Shown: positions 10,796 to 21,651 of the stretch, one piece after another | Layout: the number at the start of each line of letters is the position of its first letter | Position numbering within the stretch: position 1 is the stretch's first letter | Assembly (NCBI GenBank): GCA_907163375.1 | Contig: CAJQUW010007293.1 | Coordinates: 282,001-346,000, forward strand | Origin: Prostheceraeus crozeri | Taxonomy: Eukaryota; Platyhelminthes; Polycladida; Euryleptidae | Direction of reading: 5' to 3' | DNA length: 64,000 nt | Notes under the pieces: model-generated | What the model saw: the letters and a program-made list of their open reading frames with translations, nothing else | Told to the model about the DNA's origin: nothing | Database searches by the model: none | Program-made: the position numbers and the translations under genes

Positions 10796-11558
10796 AGTGA
10801 ACTACCTCCATTTAATAAAAAAAAACTCAAATTTAATCATCATCCAAATTTATCTAATAAAGTTTTGTCAGTTATTTGTGGAAGATCAGGATGTGGAAAA
10901 ATATATCTATTATTTAAAATTTTAACGACTCCAAATTTTTTGGATTATAACAATCTTATAATTTATACAACAACAGCAGAACAACACGTCTATCAATTTT
11001 TAAAATAAAGATTTGAAAATAATCTTAAAAAACAGCAATTGCTTCATTATTCAAAGAATATGAAAAATCTGAAGATGAAGAAGAAATAAGTTCGTGGTGT
11101 GAAGAAGCAGCAAAAAATAATCAGTTAGTTGAATCCAATAAAAATAAGCATATAAAAATACAATTAATAGATGATAGTGGTAATATGCAAGATCCTAGTA
11201 AACTAGATAAAACAATGAAACATTGTGTAATTTTTGATGATTGTGTTAATGATAGAAATCAGTCAGTTCAGAGAAATTATTTCACAAGAGGTAGACATAA
11301 TAACTGTAGTGTTTTTTATTTAACACAAAGTATGTATTCATTAGACGGAAGTGTTATTAGAAAGAATGCAAATATATCTATACTATTTGAAATAAATGCA
11401 AGAAACTTAAGTGATTTGTTAAGAGATTTATGTGTAAGAAATAAAGATGAATTTAAACAATCGTGTAACAATGCTTGGTCAAAAGATTATGGCTTCATTA
11501 CAATTAATATTGATAAAAAATTCATGATAGAGTTATAGAAAATATTTTCGCGGAGTGA
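10793..11558 (+). pseudogene. Packaging ATPase of Polinton 1 (FtsK/HerA-like, broken copy)
   Basis: The region matches the intact 255-residue ATPase of Polinton 2 (40630-41397) along its whole length. Walker A (ICGRSGCGK) lies near the start, and the Walker B strand HCVIFDDC lies in the middle, followed by RNYFTRGRHNNCSVFYLTQ, the sensor-like region typical of A32/FtsK-type virus packaging ATPases. It would have pumped DNA into preformed capsids. The start codon follows a long T run and TTAAAAA. Confidence 0.85.
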
Positions 11559-11607
11559 TCGAATAATTTTTTCTTATAAATTTTTTGTTAATAAAAATAA
11601 AAAAAAT

Positions 11608-11910
11608 ATGTTGAATGCTTACAAGATAGAGCATGTACCAGTTTTAAAAGATTATCGTCATCCTACAAATCCTGTAAATTCGAAGAAAGAAGTTAGATTT
11701 TATTATCATCATAAATAAGTAGCGCTCGTTACAGATTATAAAACAAAACATGGTATTGAACCGTGTGTTAAAACAAAAGACTTTCCACTTTGTTTAAGAA
11801 GTTTCCGAGTATTTTTGGCGTATAATAATTTATAGTGGTTGGATAAGAAAGAACATTTAACAACACATGAATTAGAAACATTACATCAATTACATATTCA
11901 TGTGTATATG
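11608..11910 (+). pseudogene. Unrecognised gene remnant between ATPase and polymerase
   Basis: An ATG at 11608 follows an A-rich leader, and the translation begins MLNAYKIEHVPVLKDYRHP, continuing in protein-like style (HHK, TDYKTKHGIEPC). It is broken and I cannot assign it. Its position just upstream of the polymerase, with no counterpart in Polinton 2, suggests that it came in with the polymerase module. It may be a companion replication gene or a separated upstream part of the polymerase region. Confidence 0.35.
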
Positions 11911-11962
11911 TAAAAACGGAACCGAGGTTCTATGTAAAAATTCATTTTTTCTTTTAAAAAAT

Positions 11963-14900
11963 ATGAATCGTGAAATGTCTCTCGGACAAACGTCTAGGAT
12001 TGATGAATTAATCAAGAAACAAACTGCTGAGTTTGATGCGCAAATTAAACATAGTAAACGTAGTAAACGTATTAAAAAACAGAAACGTACTAGGCGTAGT
12101 ATTAGACGTAATATTAAAAAACAGAAAAGTGGAACAAAAGAAATATTAGAAACTCCTATTACTGATATCTTTCTTGATGATAGAATTAAGGATGAACTTG
12201 GTGATGATTTATGTAATTTATTTAATCCAAATGAAATTAAATATGAAAATGTATCTTTTATTAATGTAGTAAATGATATGAGGAAACTTTTAGCAAATGG
12301 TAAAATTATTAATTTACTTGGAAAAGTTGTTAGAGATCAGGAAAATATAATTCAAAATTTTTACGTAACCTTCTATAATAAAAATTCATTTGAAATATGG
12401 TTTTCCAATCTGGATGAGAAATCCGATGCTAACGAATGGATTTTTGCAGGTAATATTAAATATGAAGATTTTGGAATGAAGTTAGTACAAAGATCGCATA
12501 GAGGGGCAGGGATTAATATGAAATATAGAATCAAAGAATATTTCGGTGAATATTGTTATATTCCTTCTGAAGATTTTTGTTTTATTAAATGTTTTAATGT
12601 TTTACGAGGTTTTAATGAAGAACAAGGAGAAATGATGAAAGAAATGTTTAATAATTTTTTACATAAAGAGAAAGCCACATCTAGAACAGGAGTAATGTCA
12701 AACTGCAAATTTTCTCAATTCAATAAATATTTTGAAGAATGTGTTCAATATTATAGTCCTGCCAATCGTCATTTAAATCCTAGAGGAATTGAAACGTTTC
12801 ATAATTATGTTTATTACAATTATTTTCACGAAGGTTCAACAATTGGTCACTATTGTTTAATTAATAAATCTCATAAATTAAAAGCTATTAGAGAAATTGA
12901 AAATAATTTCAAACCCATATATAAAACAGTTACTGATGAAAATCTAACAACGCGTCCATATAAAATCATAACAAAGAAAAAAATTGACTATAGTTCAACA
13001 TATATTTGGGATCTCGAAACTTTTCCTGATCCTAACTGTTTAACAGCTCATCCTATTCCTTATGCTGTAGGAGCTATTAATTTTAATAAATTTATATCTT
13101 GCTTACCGAAACAAAGATTGAAAGAATTAGAAACACGTTTGTTAAGTGATATGATTAAAATTAAACGATCAAAAGATGAAGATGAAATTAAAAAACTTAA
13201 AAAACAGATTAATGAGTATAATAATTTCACTGAATTAGAATTTAATAAACTTCAAAATTGTGTGAAAATATTTACGAGAACTGAGGATGATGAATGTCCG
13301 ATCGGGGGAAACCCAGAGGACGTATGTCCGATCCATCAATTTTTCAAAACTCTTGGAAAATTTAATTATTCGAAAGTAACTTTAATAGCTCACAATTCAT
13401 CAGGTTTTGATTCCTATTTTCCGATAAAAGCTAATTTTAAATTATCTAAACCGCCTCTTAAAACTTCAAGAGGAATATTAACTGCTTCATTACAAAATCC
13501 TTATACAACTGAATGTGTTAGTAGATACATTCAAAAATCTTTTAGATTTAAAAACAATATGAAAAAAGATTCACCTTCAGGTAAATAAGCACTTCAAACT
13601 ATTATAATGAAATGTAGTTATCAACATGTAAAAACAAGTCTTTCTAAATGGTGTGAGAATTTTAAAATTCCTACGAATGTGTGTAAATTAAATTATGAAA
13701 TTGGAGACATAACACATGAAAATTATAAAGAAAAAGAAAATGAATGGAGACCATATTTAGTTAACGATATTCTTTCTTTAGCTTTTTGTATCTACAAATA
13801 TAATAATGTTATGCGAGATTTAGTTGGTGAAGATATAACTACTAATTTGACATCCTCTGCTTTAACATTTAACGGTTGGATGAAAAGCGTACAAAATGAC
13901 AATATAAATATTCATTCTCATATAGATTTATGGGCTAGACATTATATTAGAAAATCTGTTAAAGGTGGAAGAGTTTCAGCAAATATAAGAAAATACATAT
14001 CGCCATTTTGTAGCATCTTGTTACCAATATTAAAACAGAATTTACCTGGTCGCTACGCTGGGGGGACTTTGTCCCTTGGAAGTAATTTAATAGATTTAAT
14101 GAAACAGTATCGAGATTTAGGAGATAAAACTGAAATTTGTAAGAAAATTTCAAATCAACTACTTGAACAAAAACATGAATTTCTAATGGCTTTTGATGCC
14201 ACATCTTTATATCCATCAGCTATGTATGATGAAAATTCAGAATACCCTAAAGCTGAATCCGCTAGAAAATTTCGTCAAGAAGAAGAACGGGAAATAGTAT
14301 ATAAATTTAATACTCAAACATTTAGACCTAAAACTGGAATATTTACAGTTGTGTTTCAATATCCGAATGATATGTTTTTTCAACCAGTTCCTATTAAAGA
14401 TAAAGTTAAAAATCAAAATAATAATTCTCATGTAAAAGTAATCAGGTTTAGAAATGGTATATGTTATGATGTATTAACTTCTATAGACATACAATAAATT
14501 GTTAGATGTGGGGGAAAAATCTTACATATTACTGATGGTATAATTTATGAAAAAAATTATCAAGTTTCACCATTTTGAAATTATATTGAAAAACTTTTTA
14601 ATTTGAGAAAAAGATAAAAAACAGAAGGAAATACTGTAGGCGATGAGTTAATTAAATTATTGATGAATTCGCTATATGGCAAAACTGTGCAAAAAGATAT
14701 AACCACTAAATATCATTTATGGAATGAGAATACATTGAGAAAAAATTTCACTCAAGAAGTAAAAGATTATGAAAAATTAAATGATGAACAATATTTAGCG
14801 AAAGTAGAAATGGAAGATGATGAATTTCTTAAAACTAATATTGTAAAAGATGGGAAGACGTCATTCATGCCATCACACTTAGGTTCTTTCATTCTTTCTC

Positions 14901-16516
14901 ACTCTAGAAGAATCATGAATAACTTTATTTTAGAAATTAATGGTTTCAACGAAAAATACATTCATTATACAGATTAAGTAACAGCTGACACGCCTGTAAT
15001 ATTGAGAAAGAATAATTCATTATTTATTTCTAGAATAGATAGTATTGTAAACAACTATAAAATTAATCCGTTTGAAATTAATGGTGATATGAAAGAAATT
15101 TCATTTGTTGATAATTTAGAAATTTATACTCATAATGGATGGAGTAAAGTAAAACAAATATTAGACATCTTACAAATAAAAGTATTTATCGAATAAGAAC
15201 AAAAATGGGAATAGTAGACTTTACTGAAGATCATTCATTGTTAGATGAAAGGGGTAATGAAATAAAGCCACAAGAATTAAATATAGGAACAAATTTACTA
15301 CATAATAAATTATTTTTACACGACAATACAATTACACTGAAACAAATTGTAAGTGATATTTATCTTAATCATCCACCTAATTTAATATGTAAGCGAGCAT
15401 TTGTAGAAGGGTTCTTTTTAGGAGATGGTTCTGCTGGAATCTATAACTATGAATCAGGAGTCAGATATTGTTGTACTTTAAATAACCAAGATCTTAACCT
15501 CTTAATTAAATTAAAAACATATATTAATGAAGTTTATAACAATGATTGTAAAATATATGATACAATGAGATCATCTAGAGTATACAAACTTAATTTTCAA
15601 AATCCAAGACAATATGCTATATACTTTAGCAAAAATTATTATAATCGGTTTAGAGAAAAACGTGTTCCTTGGTATGTTCTGAAGGCTGAATATAATATTA
15701 GATATTGGTTCTTTGTTGGATTTTATGCAGCAGATGGGGACAAGAAATCTTTTTTTACAAGGAAATATGCAACTATTCGTTTCACACAGAAAATAAAGAA
15801 ACCTTTAGTGGTTTATACAATTTGGCATCATCTCTAGGTATTAATTTGGTAGTAAGCGAAAGACAAGATAAACCATTGTGTTTTACTGCGTGTCAAGTTA
15901 AAAATGATATTACCAAAGATGTCACCACTGTAAGATATTTAAATAATAAACCACAATATGTTTATGATATTGAAACAGAAGATGCCGCATTTAATTGTGG
16001 TTTTCCATTAATTGTAAAAAACACTGATTCAATATACATTTCTAATGAGCTCTTCAATAAATTAGATGCTGCTGGATATGTTGGTGGGGAATTGTGTCAA
16101 GGAAAAAATGATTATGGAAATGGTGGAATTATTTTTGCAATGTTTATTGCTCCTAAAATAAAATATTGTATTACTGTAGATGAACAAGGGAGACTTAGTG
16201 AAAAGAAAACATTCAAAGGATATTCACAAGATAAAGTAAAAGTAGAAGATTATATACAATTATGCTATGGTGAAACATTAACAACAACTGTTAATAAACC
16301 ATGGAAAAGATCTTTAGAAACTGGAATTAGTATTCCTGATAAAAATAATAATACTGAAGAAAAAAAATTTCTGGTCAAATAAATATTCTTAAACGTCAAG
16401 CACCTGATGAAAATGAAATTATGTTACCTTATAACGGAGAAGATATTCAAGCTGGAATATTTCAAACAATCGTCTGTGAGAGTAATTTAAGTGATGATGA
16501 TGACACGTGGGAATAA
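11963..16516 (+). pseudogene. pPolB: Protein-primed family B DNA polymerase, lineage 1, intein-bearing (broken)
   Basis: This is the replicative polymerase of Polinton 1. The ATG at 11963 follows TTTTCTTTTAAAAAAT, and a Lys/Arg-rich N-terminus follows. Exonuclease motifs are Exo I YIWDLETF (near 13010), Exo II AHNSSGFDSY (near 13390) and Exo III YLVNDILSL (near 13755). Polymerase motif A is FDATSLYPSA (near 14195), motif B is NSLYGKT (near 14670), and motif C is YTD-TDS, divided by an intein (14975-16022). It is broken in several places. It is clearly not orthologous to the polymerase of Polinton 2 and 3: the spacing and flanking residues differ, and it lies on the same strand as the capsid genes, while the other lies opposite. 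Confidence 0.85.
14975..16022 (+). other. Intein with LAGLIDADG endonuclease in polymerase motif C
   Basis: About 350 codons separate the YTD and TDS halves of the polymerase's catalytic motif. The insert reads as a mini-protein with intein blocks in order: block A VTADTPVIL at the start, block B FTEDHSLL (near 15220), LAGLIDADG helices FVEGFFLGDGSAG (near 15397) and WFFVGFYAADGD (near 15705), then VYDIETEDAAFN (block F, near 15960) and a terminal Asn followed by Thr of TDS. This insertion point between YxD and TDS is the known pol-c site of viral and archaeal polymerase inteins. Like its host gene it is a fossil. Lineage 2 polymerases in this window have no insert at the same motif. Confidence 0.9.
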
Positions 16517-16656
16517 TAATTTTTTTATTACATCTAAAAAATTTATTACATCTAAAAACTTATTACATCTAAAAATTTTATTACATATGAAAATATATTT
16601 ATCGAATATTTTGGTATTTTCTATTAAGTTTCATCATATAACGTTTTATCAAAAGA

Positions 16657-18042
16657 TCATTTAAATTTATTTTCACTAACTATTGATTTTTCATCATCAT
16701 CATCAATTGATTCTTCATCATCATCATAAATTGATTCTTCAACATCATAAATTACACTTTTTGGGATTGGATGCCATTCCCTGATGGGAATATCTAATTC
16801 TAAATTATATTTATTATTTGATAATAATATAATAGAGAAAAATATTGGTCTTTGATCTCTTTTGGAAAATTTAATAACACCACCATAATCTGAATCATTT
16901 TTAGTTTTTATTAAAGATGATAAACTTTTAAATTGATTAGATGTAAATCCTAATTTAAATTTTGTAGACCCGACACATAGTTGTCTAACAGTATCTTCAA
17001 CTATTCCATCATTATTATTTTCAATTGTAAGAAAATGAAATTTAGATAAATTTGGATTATATGTAGTATTAACATCATATACATCAGTATGAGATATAAA
17101 TGTTTCTTCACTTAAATTTTTATAATTACTAATATTTTTGTAATCTTTTTTACCATTTACACCTTTTTCAGATGTTTCAGAATCATCATTTATATTATCA
17201 TCATCGATATTATTATCATTATGATTATAAGAATTTTTAAGATCGGGCAAAGCCCTAGAACCTTCGGTTCGTTTATTATTATTGGATTCTTTAAGATCGG
17301 GCAAAGCCCTAGAACCTTCGGTTCGTTTATTATGATTATGATTATGGTCATTGTTAATAGTATAAGGTGTCGTCCACATATAAATTTTCTCATGTTGAGC
17401 TAAACCAATTATATAAGATTTTAAGAAATTAATGTTTAAGTTTGAATATAATCCTATATATGTATCATCATCATATCTTTGCGGCATTTCTAATGTTTCT
17501 TGTTTATAAATTGTGTCTCTATAATAAACTTGACATAATAATTCTTCGTTATGCTTTTTACTCTCGATATGAATATTATATTGGTTTTGTTCATCAACAA
17601 ATAATCTAATTTTTTCTTTGGAAAAAGATTTTAATTTTTTAACTAATTCTCTAATATTGATATAATTGATAATTTTAGTTTCTATCCAATCAGTATTACT
17701 AATTGGTAAAACTGCTCTAATAAAACCATAAACATTATTATGACCAATTATAACCATATTTTCTTTATTTAATTCCACATACGCAACATCATTATACTTA
17801 CTTACAATATCCATAAATTTAATAAACGGATCTCCTGGGAAAATACAATAATTGGTTTCTATAGAAGGTAAACCTTTAGTCTGTTCTCTAAATATTTCGG
17901 CTTGTAATTCAAATAAAAGATTTACATCTATACATGGATTATTATTATCAAAACATTTATTTTCAAATCCCGTTGATCTCGTCGAATAAGAAGAACAGGA
18001 TGATGCGGGCGAATATAATTTTTTTAAATTTGTTTTATCCAT
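16657..18042 (-). CDS. Two-domain protein of unknown function, opposite strand
   Basis: Open frame of 461 codons, starting at an ATG preceded by AAAATAAAAAAA. A Ser-rich N-terminus (SSCSSYSTRSTG) leads to a first domain (about residues 45-215) of predicted beta strands, including VAYVELNKENMVIIGHNN. Then come an Asn/Asp/His-rich linker and a second domain (about 320-430) with KFKLGFTSNQFKSLSSLI and PIFFSIILL. An acidic tail DDDEESIDDDDEKS ends the protein. The two similar all-beta halves with helices recall sliding-clamp proteins, but no residue pattern proves that. It is conserved at 34601-35917. In the linker, two hairpin elements encode a repeated TEGSRALPDLK. Confidence 0.6.
   Translation of the reverse strand: MDKTNLKKLYSPASSCSSYSTRSTGFENKCFDNNNPCIDVNLLFELQAEIFREQTKGLPSIETNYCIFPGDPFIKFMDIVSKYNDVAYVELNKENMVIIGHNNVYGFIRAVLPISNTDWIETKIINYINIRELVKKLKSFSKEKIRLFVDEQNQYNIHIESKKHNEELLCQVYYRDTIYKQETLEMPQRYDDDTYIGLYSNLNINFLKSYIIGLAQHEKIYMWTTPYTINNDHNHNHNKRTEGSRALPDLKESNNNKRTEGSRALPDLKNSYNHNDNNIDDDNINDDSETSEKGVNGKKDYKNISNYKNLSEETFISHTDVYDVNTTYNPNLSKFHFLTIENNNDGIVEDTVRQLCVGSTKFKLGFTSNQFKSLSSLIKTKNDSDYGGVIKFSKRDQRPIFFSIILLSNNKYNLELDIPIREWHPIPKSVIYDVEESIYDDDEESIDDDDEKSIVSENKFK
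17245..17324. repeat. Two paired-hairpin elements in the linker of the two-domain gene
   Basis: GGGCAAAGCCC (17245-17255) with GAACCTTCGGTTC (17258-17270), and the same pair again at 17299-17309 and 17312-17324. The homologous gene in Polinton 2 has a single copy (35328-35353). They keep the reading frame and encode TEGSRALPDLK. Confidence 0.85.
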
Positions 18043-18138
18043 TTTTTTATTTTTATTTTTATTTTTATAATTTTATTAGAAAAAATTTCATTTTTTTATT
18101 TTTATTAGAAAAAAAATTTATTTTTTTATTGTTAAAAA

Positions 18139-19026
18139 ATGATGTTACCAAATGTTGGTGGAGGTGCATATATCCCGAATAATCGTGAATTAGAAATAGA
18201 GATAGAAAATTATATCATGAAAACTGGAGACGTTTTATCTGGTCCATTGCATCTTCCTATTCTTCCGCAACAAAATACAGAGTTAACAAATAAATAATAT
18301 GTTGATACACAAATCAATGACTTAAAAGAAAAATATATAAACGATGTTTTGGTTCCACTGATGAATGAATTAAAGTTGCTAAAACTTAATGACAAATCAT
18401 TAAACGACAAATTATTAAAACTTGATAAAAAGGATAGAGAGCTAGAAGCAGATATAGCAAAACTTTTTAAAAAGATTTCTGAACAATCAAAAATTTTAAT
18501 ATTACTTTCTATAAATTTAAAATCTGCAGTCATTAAAAATAAACATCAGATAAAAATGTTAAAAGAACAATTAGAAGATGAAATAGAAAATCTACCTGAA
18601 AGAATTAAAAAAAATTTAAAGCAGTTACAAACTACATTCCAAAACAGTGTTGATGAATTGAGTTCTAAAATTACTCAAGAAATGAAAAAGATGAATAGAA
18701 TAATAAATGAAGTAAACTCGCTTAATCAAAAAGTTGATAAAATGAAAACTCTTAAAATCAATTTAGAAAATGAATTAAAGAAAAATTTACAAGAAAACTC
18801 TAAAGAAAATAAAGAAGAGTTAGATTCTGTTAAAAGACAATTAGATGTTCTTAAAATTAAGTTAAATGCTCTTAAAGCGGCTTTGAAGATGAATCAGGAG
18901 AAAATGCAAGTTAATAGAAAAGAAATTAAAGTACATCACACGCTACTTGACGCGATAGATAAAGTGCAACGGAAAATTAATAAAGTTATCACGAAGTTGT
19001 TGGACATTCACACACGTAAATCTTGA
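18139..19026 (+). pseudogene. Coiled-coil fibre-like protein of Polinton 1 (broken copy)
   Basis: The start at 18139 follows TTTATTGTTAAAAA and opens MMLPNVGGGAYIPNN. Residues about 25-60 carry MKTGDVLSGPL and later TNKQYVDTQI, the signature arrangement of bacteriophage tail-fibre repeats (M.G.L.L....a.nk.YVD). The rest is almost entirely heptad coiled coil rich in Lys, Glu, Leu and Asn. A trimeric spike or fibre that mediates host attachment is the best reading. The position next to the hydrophobic and major capsid genes fits a virion protein. The open homologue of 295 codons is at 33668-34555. Confidence 0.65.
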
Positions 19027-19028
19027 TC

Positions 19029-19089
19029 GGACCAAAGGTCCTCAGGTTTCTAACCTATAGAAGACTTTAGCCGATCGGACCAAAGGTCC
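19029..19089. repeat. Paired-hairpin elements between fibre and hydrophobic genes
   Basis: GGACCAAAGGTCC occurs at 19029-19041 and again at 19077-19089, with AGGTTTCTAACCT (19044-19056) between. They are GC-rich islands in AT-rich DNA and replace part of the spacer and gene start seen in the other elements. Confidence 0.85.
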
Positions 19090-19096
19090 TCAGGTT

Positions 19097-19558
19097 CAAA
19101 TCAAAGAATTGCTCATGAACCACGTATGAATCCTGTTTTTCATTATGATAATAGAGAAACAGTTCACACGGAAGGAGCTGGCATCTTTTCTGGTATTGGA
19201 AGTATCGCTAACTTAATTAAAAATAATAAAGATTTGATTACATCTGCTGCAAAAGGAGCAGCTGCTATAGGTAGTACAGCTAGTGCCATATCAAATGCTG
19301 TTAAGTCTCAAAACGAATTAAAACAACTAGAAGCTATTCGTAAACTTAGGAATGATTCTGAAGAGCTAAAAAATGTAAAAAAACTTTCAGAGGAAACAAA
19401 AAACAAAATTGCTAACATAGCTGTGGGGGGAAACCTTGAGGAGCGGAGCTCCGTCTGATAGTAAACATAAGAAGAAATCAGGCGTAGCCATAGAACGTTC
19501 AATTGAAGAAATACGAGGTAATGGTGTTAACAGCGGAGCTGGTCTAGCAAAATTCTAA
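19097..19558 (+). pseudogene. Hydrophobic Gly/Ala-rich virion protein of Polinton 1 (broken copy)
   Basis: Homologous to the open 181-residue proteins at 33018-33563 and 55637-56182. The core is IFSGIGSIANLIKNNKDL followed by an Ala-rich helix (SAAKGAAAIGSTAS) and a short coiled coil (ELKQLEAIRKL). The C-terminus ends GAGLAKF. A small amphipathic/hydrophobic helix of this sort resembles adenovirus pVI-type membrane-active proteins, but this is a resemblance of composition and gene position only. Confidence 0.5.
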
Positions 19559-19670
19559 AATATATTTTTCAGTAAAATTATTTAGTTAAATTTTTTAGCA
19601 AAATTTTTTTAGCAAAATTTTTTTAGTAAAATATTTTCTGTGTGTGAGAAAAAACAAAAAGTCAAATTAT

Positions 19671-19684
19671 TTTTTATAAAAATG
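19671..19684 (+). promoter_or_regulatory. T-rich/TAAAAATG start signal, major capsid gene
   Basis: TTTTTATAAAAATG runs into the capsid start codon. The identical signal precedes the capsid start in Polinton 2 and in both capsid copies of Polinton 3. Confidence 0.5.
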
Positions 19685-21015
19685 TCTTCGCTAATTGAAA
19701 ATAAATTTGAATTAGATAAACCACCAGGTGTTAGTTATAATCAAAAAGGAATGACTATATAAGAATTGCTATGAATCCCGGATCTTCTAGTAGAGTAAAT
19801 ACTGGAGGAGATTTAATTTTTGAAGTTGATAATCAACAAAGTTATTTATATTTACCTGATTCATTTTTACACTGTGAATATTCTTTATATAGTGATGCCA
19901 ATTTTACAACACCATTACCAGAAACCGATAATATTGCACTAGAGAATAATTTCTTTCCAAGATTATTTACACAAATGCGTTTAGATGTTGCAACTCAAAA
20001 TATAGAAACAATAAGTGATTCTCCAGGTGTAATTGATACAATGCTTAGATTTGTAACAATTGGTGAAAATAATAAAAAGTATGAAATCGAAGGTTGGTTT
20101 CCTGATACTAATGATGGTATAATTGTTGATGATTTAACTCACGCTGGAACAGATGCAGCAGGAATTGCGAAAGATGTAGAAAATATTGCAAAACATTTAA
20201 ATAAAACAAACAATACTGCATATAAAGAAAGACGTGAATTTAACAAGAAAAGTAAACAGACAGTTAATTGGTCATTGTCTCCATTATTCGGATATTTAGA
20301 TTATGACAAAATATCATATCAATTAAAATTTAAATTAATAATTCATCGTACAGCAAATAATGAATTAATCTTTTTTGGTAAGACTGGAAAAAAAGCATAT
20401 TTAAAAATTTATAGACTTGAATGGTGGATTAAGCATATTACTCCTAGTTTAGAGATTGAAACAGCTATTGCAAAAAGATTAAATACTAACAAACCAATTC
20501 CAGTAAATTTTCTAAAGCGTACTGCTAGTTCAGTAACTTTTTCCGAACAAAGATTTAACTGGCATTTTACTAGAACTGCGAATACTCCAAGATATTTATT
20601 ACTAACTTTTCAAAGAAATAATTCTCCAAGTTTTGATAAGAACAATAATCTTTTCCATATTAATACAATTCGAAGTTTACAAGTTTCATTAAATCAAACC
20701 CGATATCCAATTGATCCATTAAGATTCGATGATACCAATAATCAATTTATGGAAGGATATGATTCTTATCGAAATCTTTGTATAGAATTTGGAGTTGAAC
20801 CACAATTAACTCCTGGAGATTGGAGACATTTATATCCTGTTTTCTGTTTCGATTTAAGTGCACAATCTGAAGATATTATCAAGACTGGTTGTGATGTAAC
20901 AATTAATATTGAAAAAAAAGATTCCACAACTTCATTGATGGCCTATGGTTTATTGATAGAAGATGTAAAATATTCTATTGAAATTCTTAATGGAAAGATG
21001 GCTAGGATAGGCTAA
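19682..21015 (+). pseudogene. MCP: Major capsid protein of Polinton 1 (double jelly roll, broken copy)
   Basis: This is the hexon-like shell protein. It matches the fully open 444-residue capsid of Polinton 2 with about a dozen differences over 414 aligned residues. Landmarks of the Polinton capsid family are FTQMRLDVATQNIETI, SPGVIDTMLRF, GWFPDTNDG, SLSPLFGYLDYDKISYQ and RLEWWIKHITPSLE. These correspond to the usual family pattern of an IETI..PG.i..mLRF motif, a GW.PDT motif, an i.LFgf..dyDk.l motif and a WW.PHvtPS motif. The C-terminal half has DPLRFDDTNNQFMEGY. The protein assembles as trimers around the icosahedral shell. Confidence 0.93.
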
Positions 21016-21138
21016 AGCCAGAGGAGCTTCGCTCCGCTAATTTAATTAAAATTTTTGATAACTAGAATAGATTAAAAATTTTTGGTAACTTAAAATTTTT
21101 TTATAACTAGAATAGATTAAAATTTTTCCTAACTTAAA

Positions 21139-21154
21139 ATTTTTATTAAAAATG
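21139..21154 (+). promoter_or_regulatory. T-rich/TTAAAAATG start signal, pX-like gene
   Basis: ATTTTTATTAAAAATG overlaps the start codon. The preceding 90 bp contain repeated AACTAGAATAGATTAAAATTTTT units. Confidence 0.5.
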
Positions 21155-21599
21155 TCGCAAGCGAAAAGTAATAATAATAATAAAACTGTTGAATTAAAAT
21201 TGCGTAATATTGTTGACAAAAATACACCTAAAACTTTTACGATTAACAAAAAAATTACAAGAAGAAAAGAATGGCGGGATTCTCCCATTAATTCCTCTAA
21301 TAATAGGAGGTATAGCAGCAGCAGGAAGTGTTGCAGGTGGGACAGCTGGTATTGTCCAAGCAGTAAATAAAAATAAATCAGAGAAGGCAGCATTAGAAGA
21401 ACAAAAACGTCATAATAGAGAGTTAGAGAAAGTTGCTAGGGGTGACGGAATAGTAGATAATTTTATTAGTAAATTAAAATTTGTTGATGAAGGAAAACGA
21501 GTTCTTAAAAATATTCTCCACAATGTTGATGATTTAATTGAAATTAAAGAAACTAAAGATGGTTCTGGAATATATCTAAGTCCTAGTATGATTCGGTAA
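21152..21599 (+). pseudogene. pX-like hydrophobic core protein of Polinton 1 (broken copy)
   Basis: The central signature is LPLIPLIIGGIAAAGSVAGG, a Gly/Ala-rich hydrophobic segment like that of adenovirus pX/pVI relatives found in Polintons. It is followed by a basic coiled stretch (KNKSEKAALEEQKRHNREL) and a conserved C-terminus ending IYLSPSMIR. It is expected inside the virion, where the protease would process it. Homologues are at 30997-31476, 50871-51413 and 53445-53987; the last two carry an in-frame hairpin insert that this copy lacks. Confidence 0.6.
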
Positions 21600-21651
21600 T
21601 AACCTCAGGACCTTTGGTCCATAAGGTAAAACTTTTATTTTATCTTTTAAA

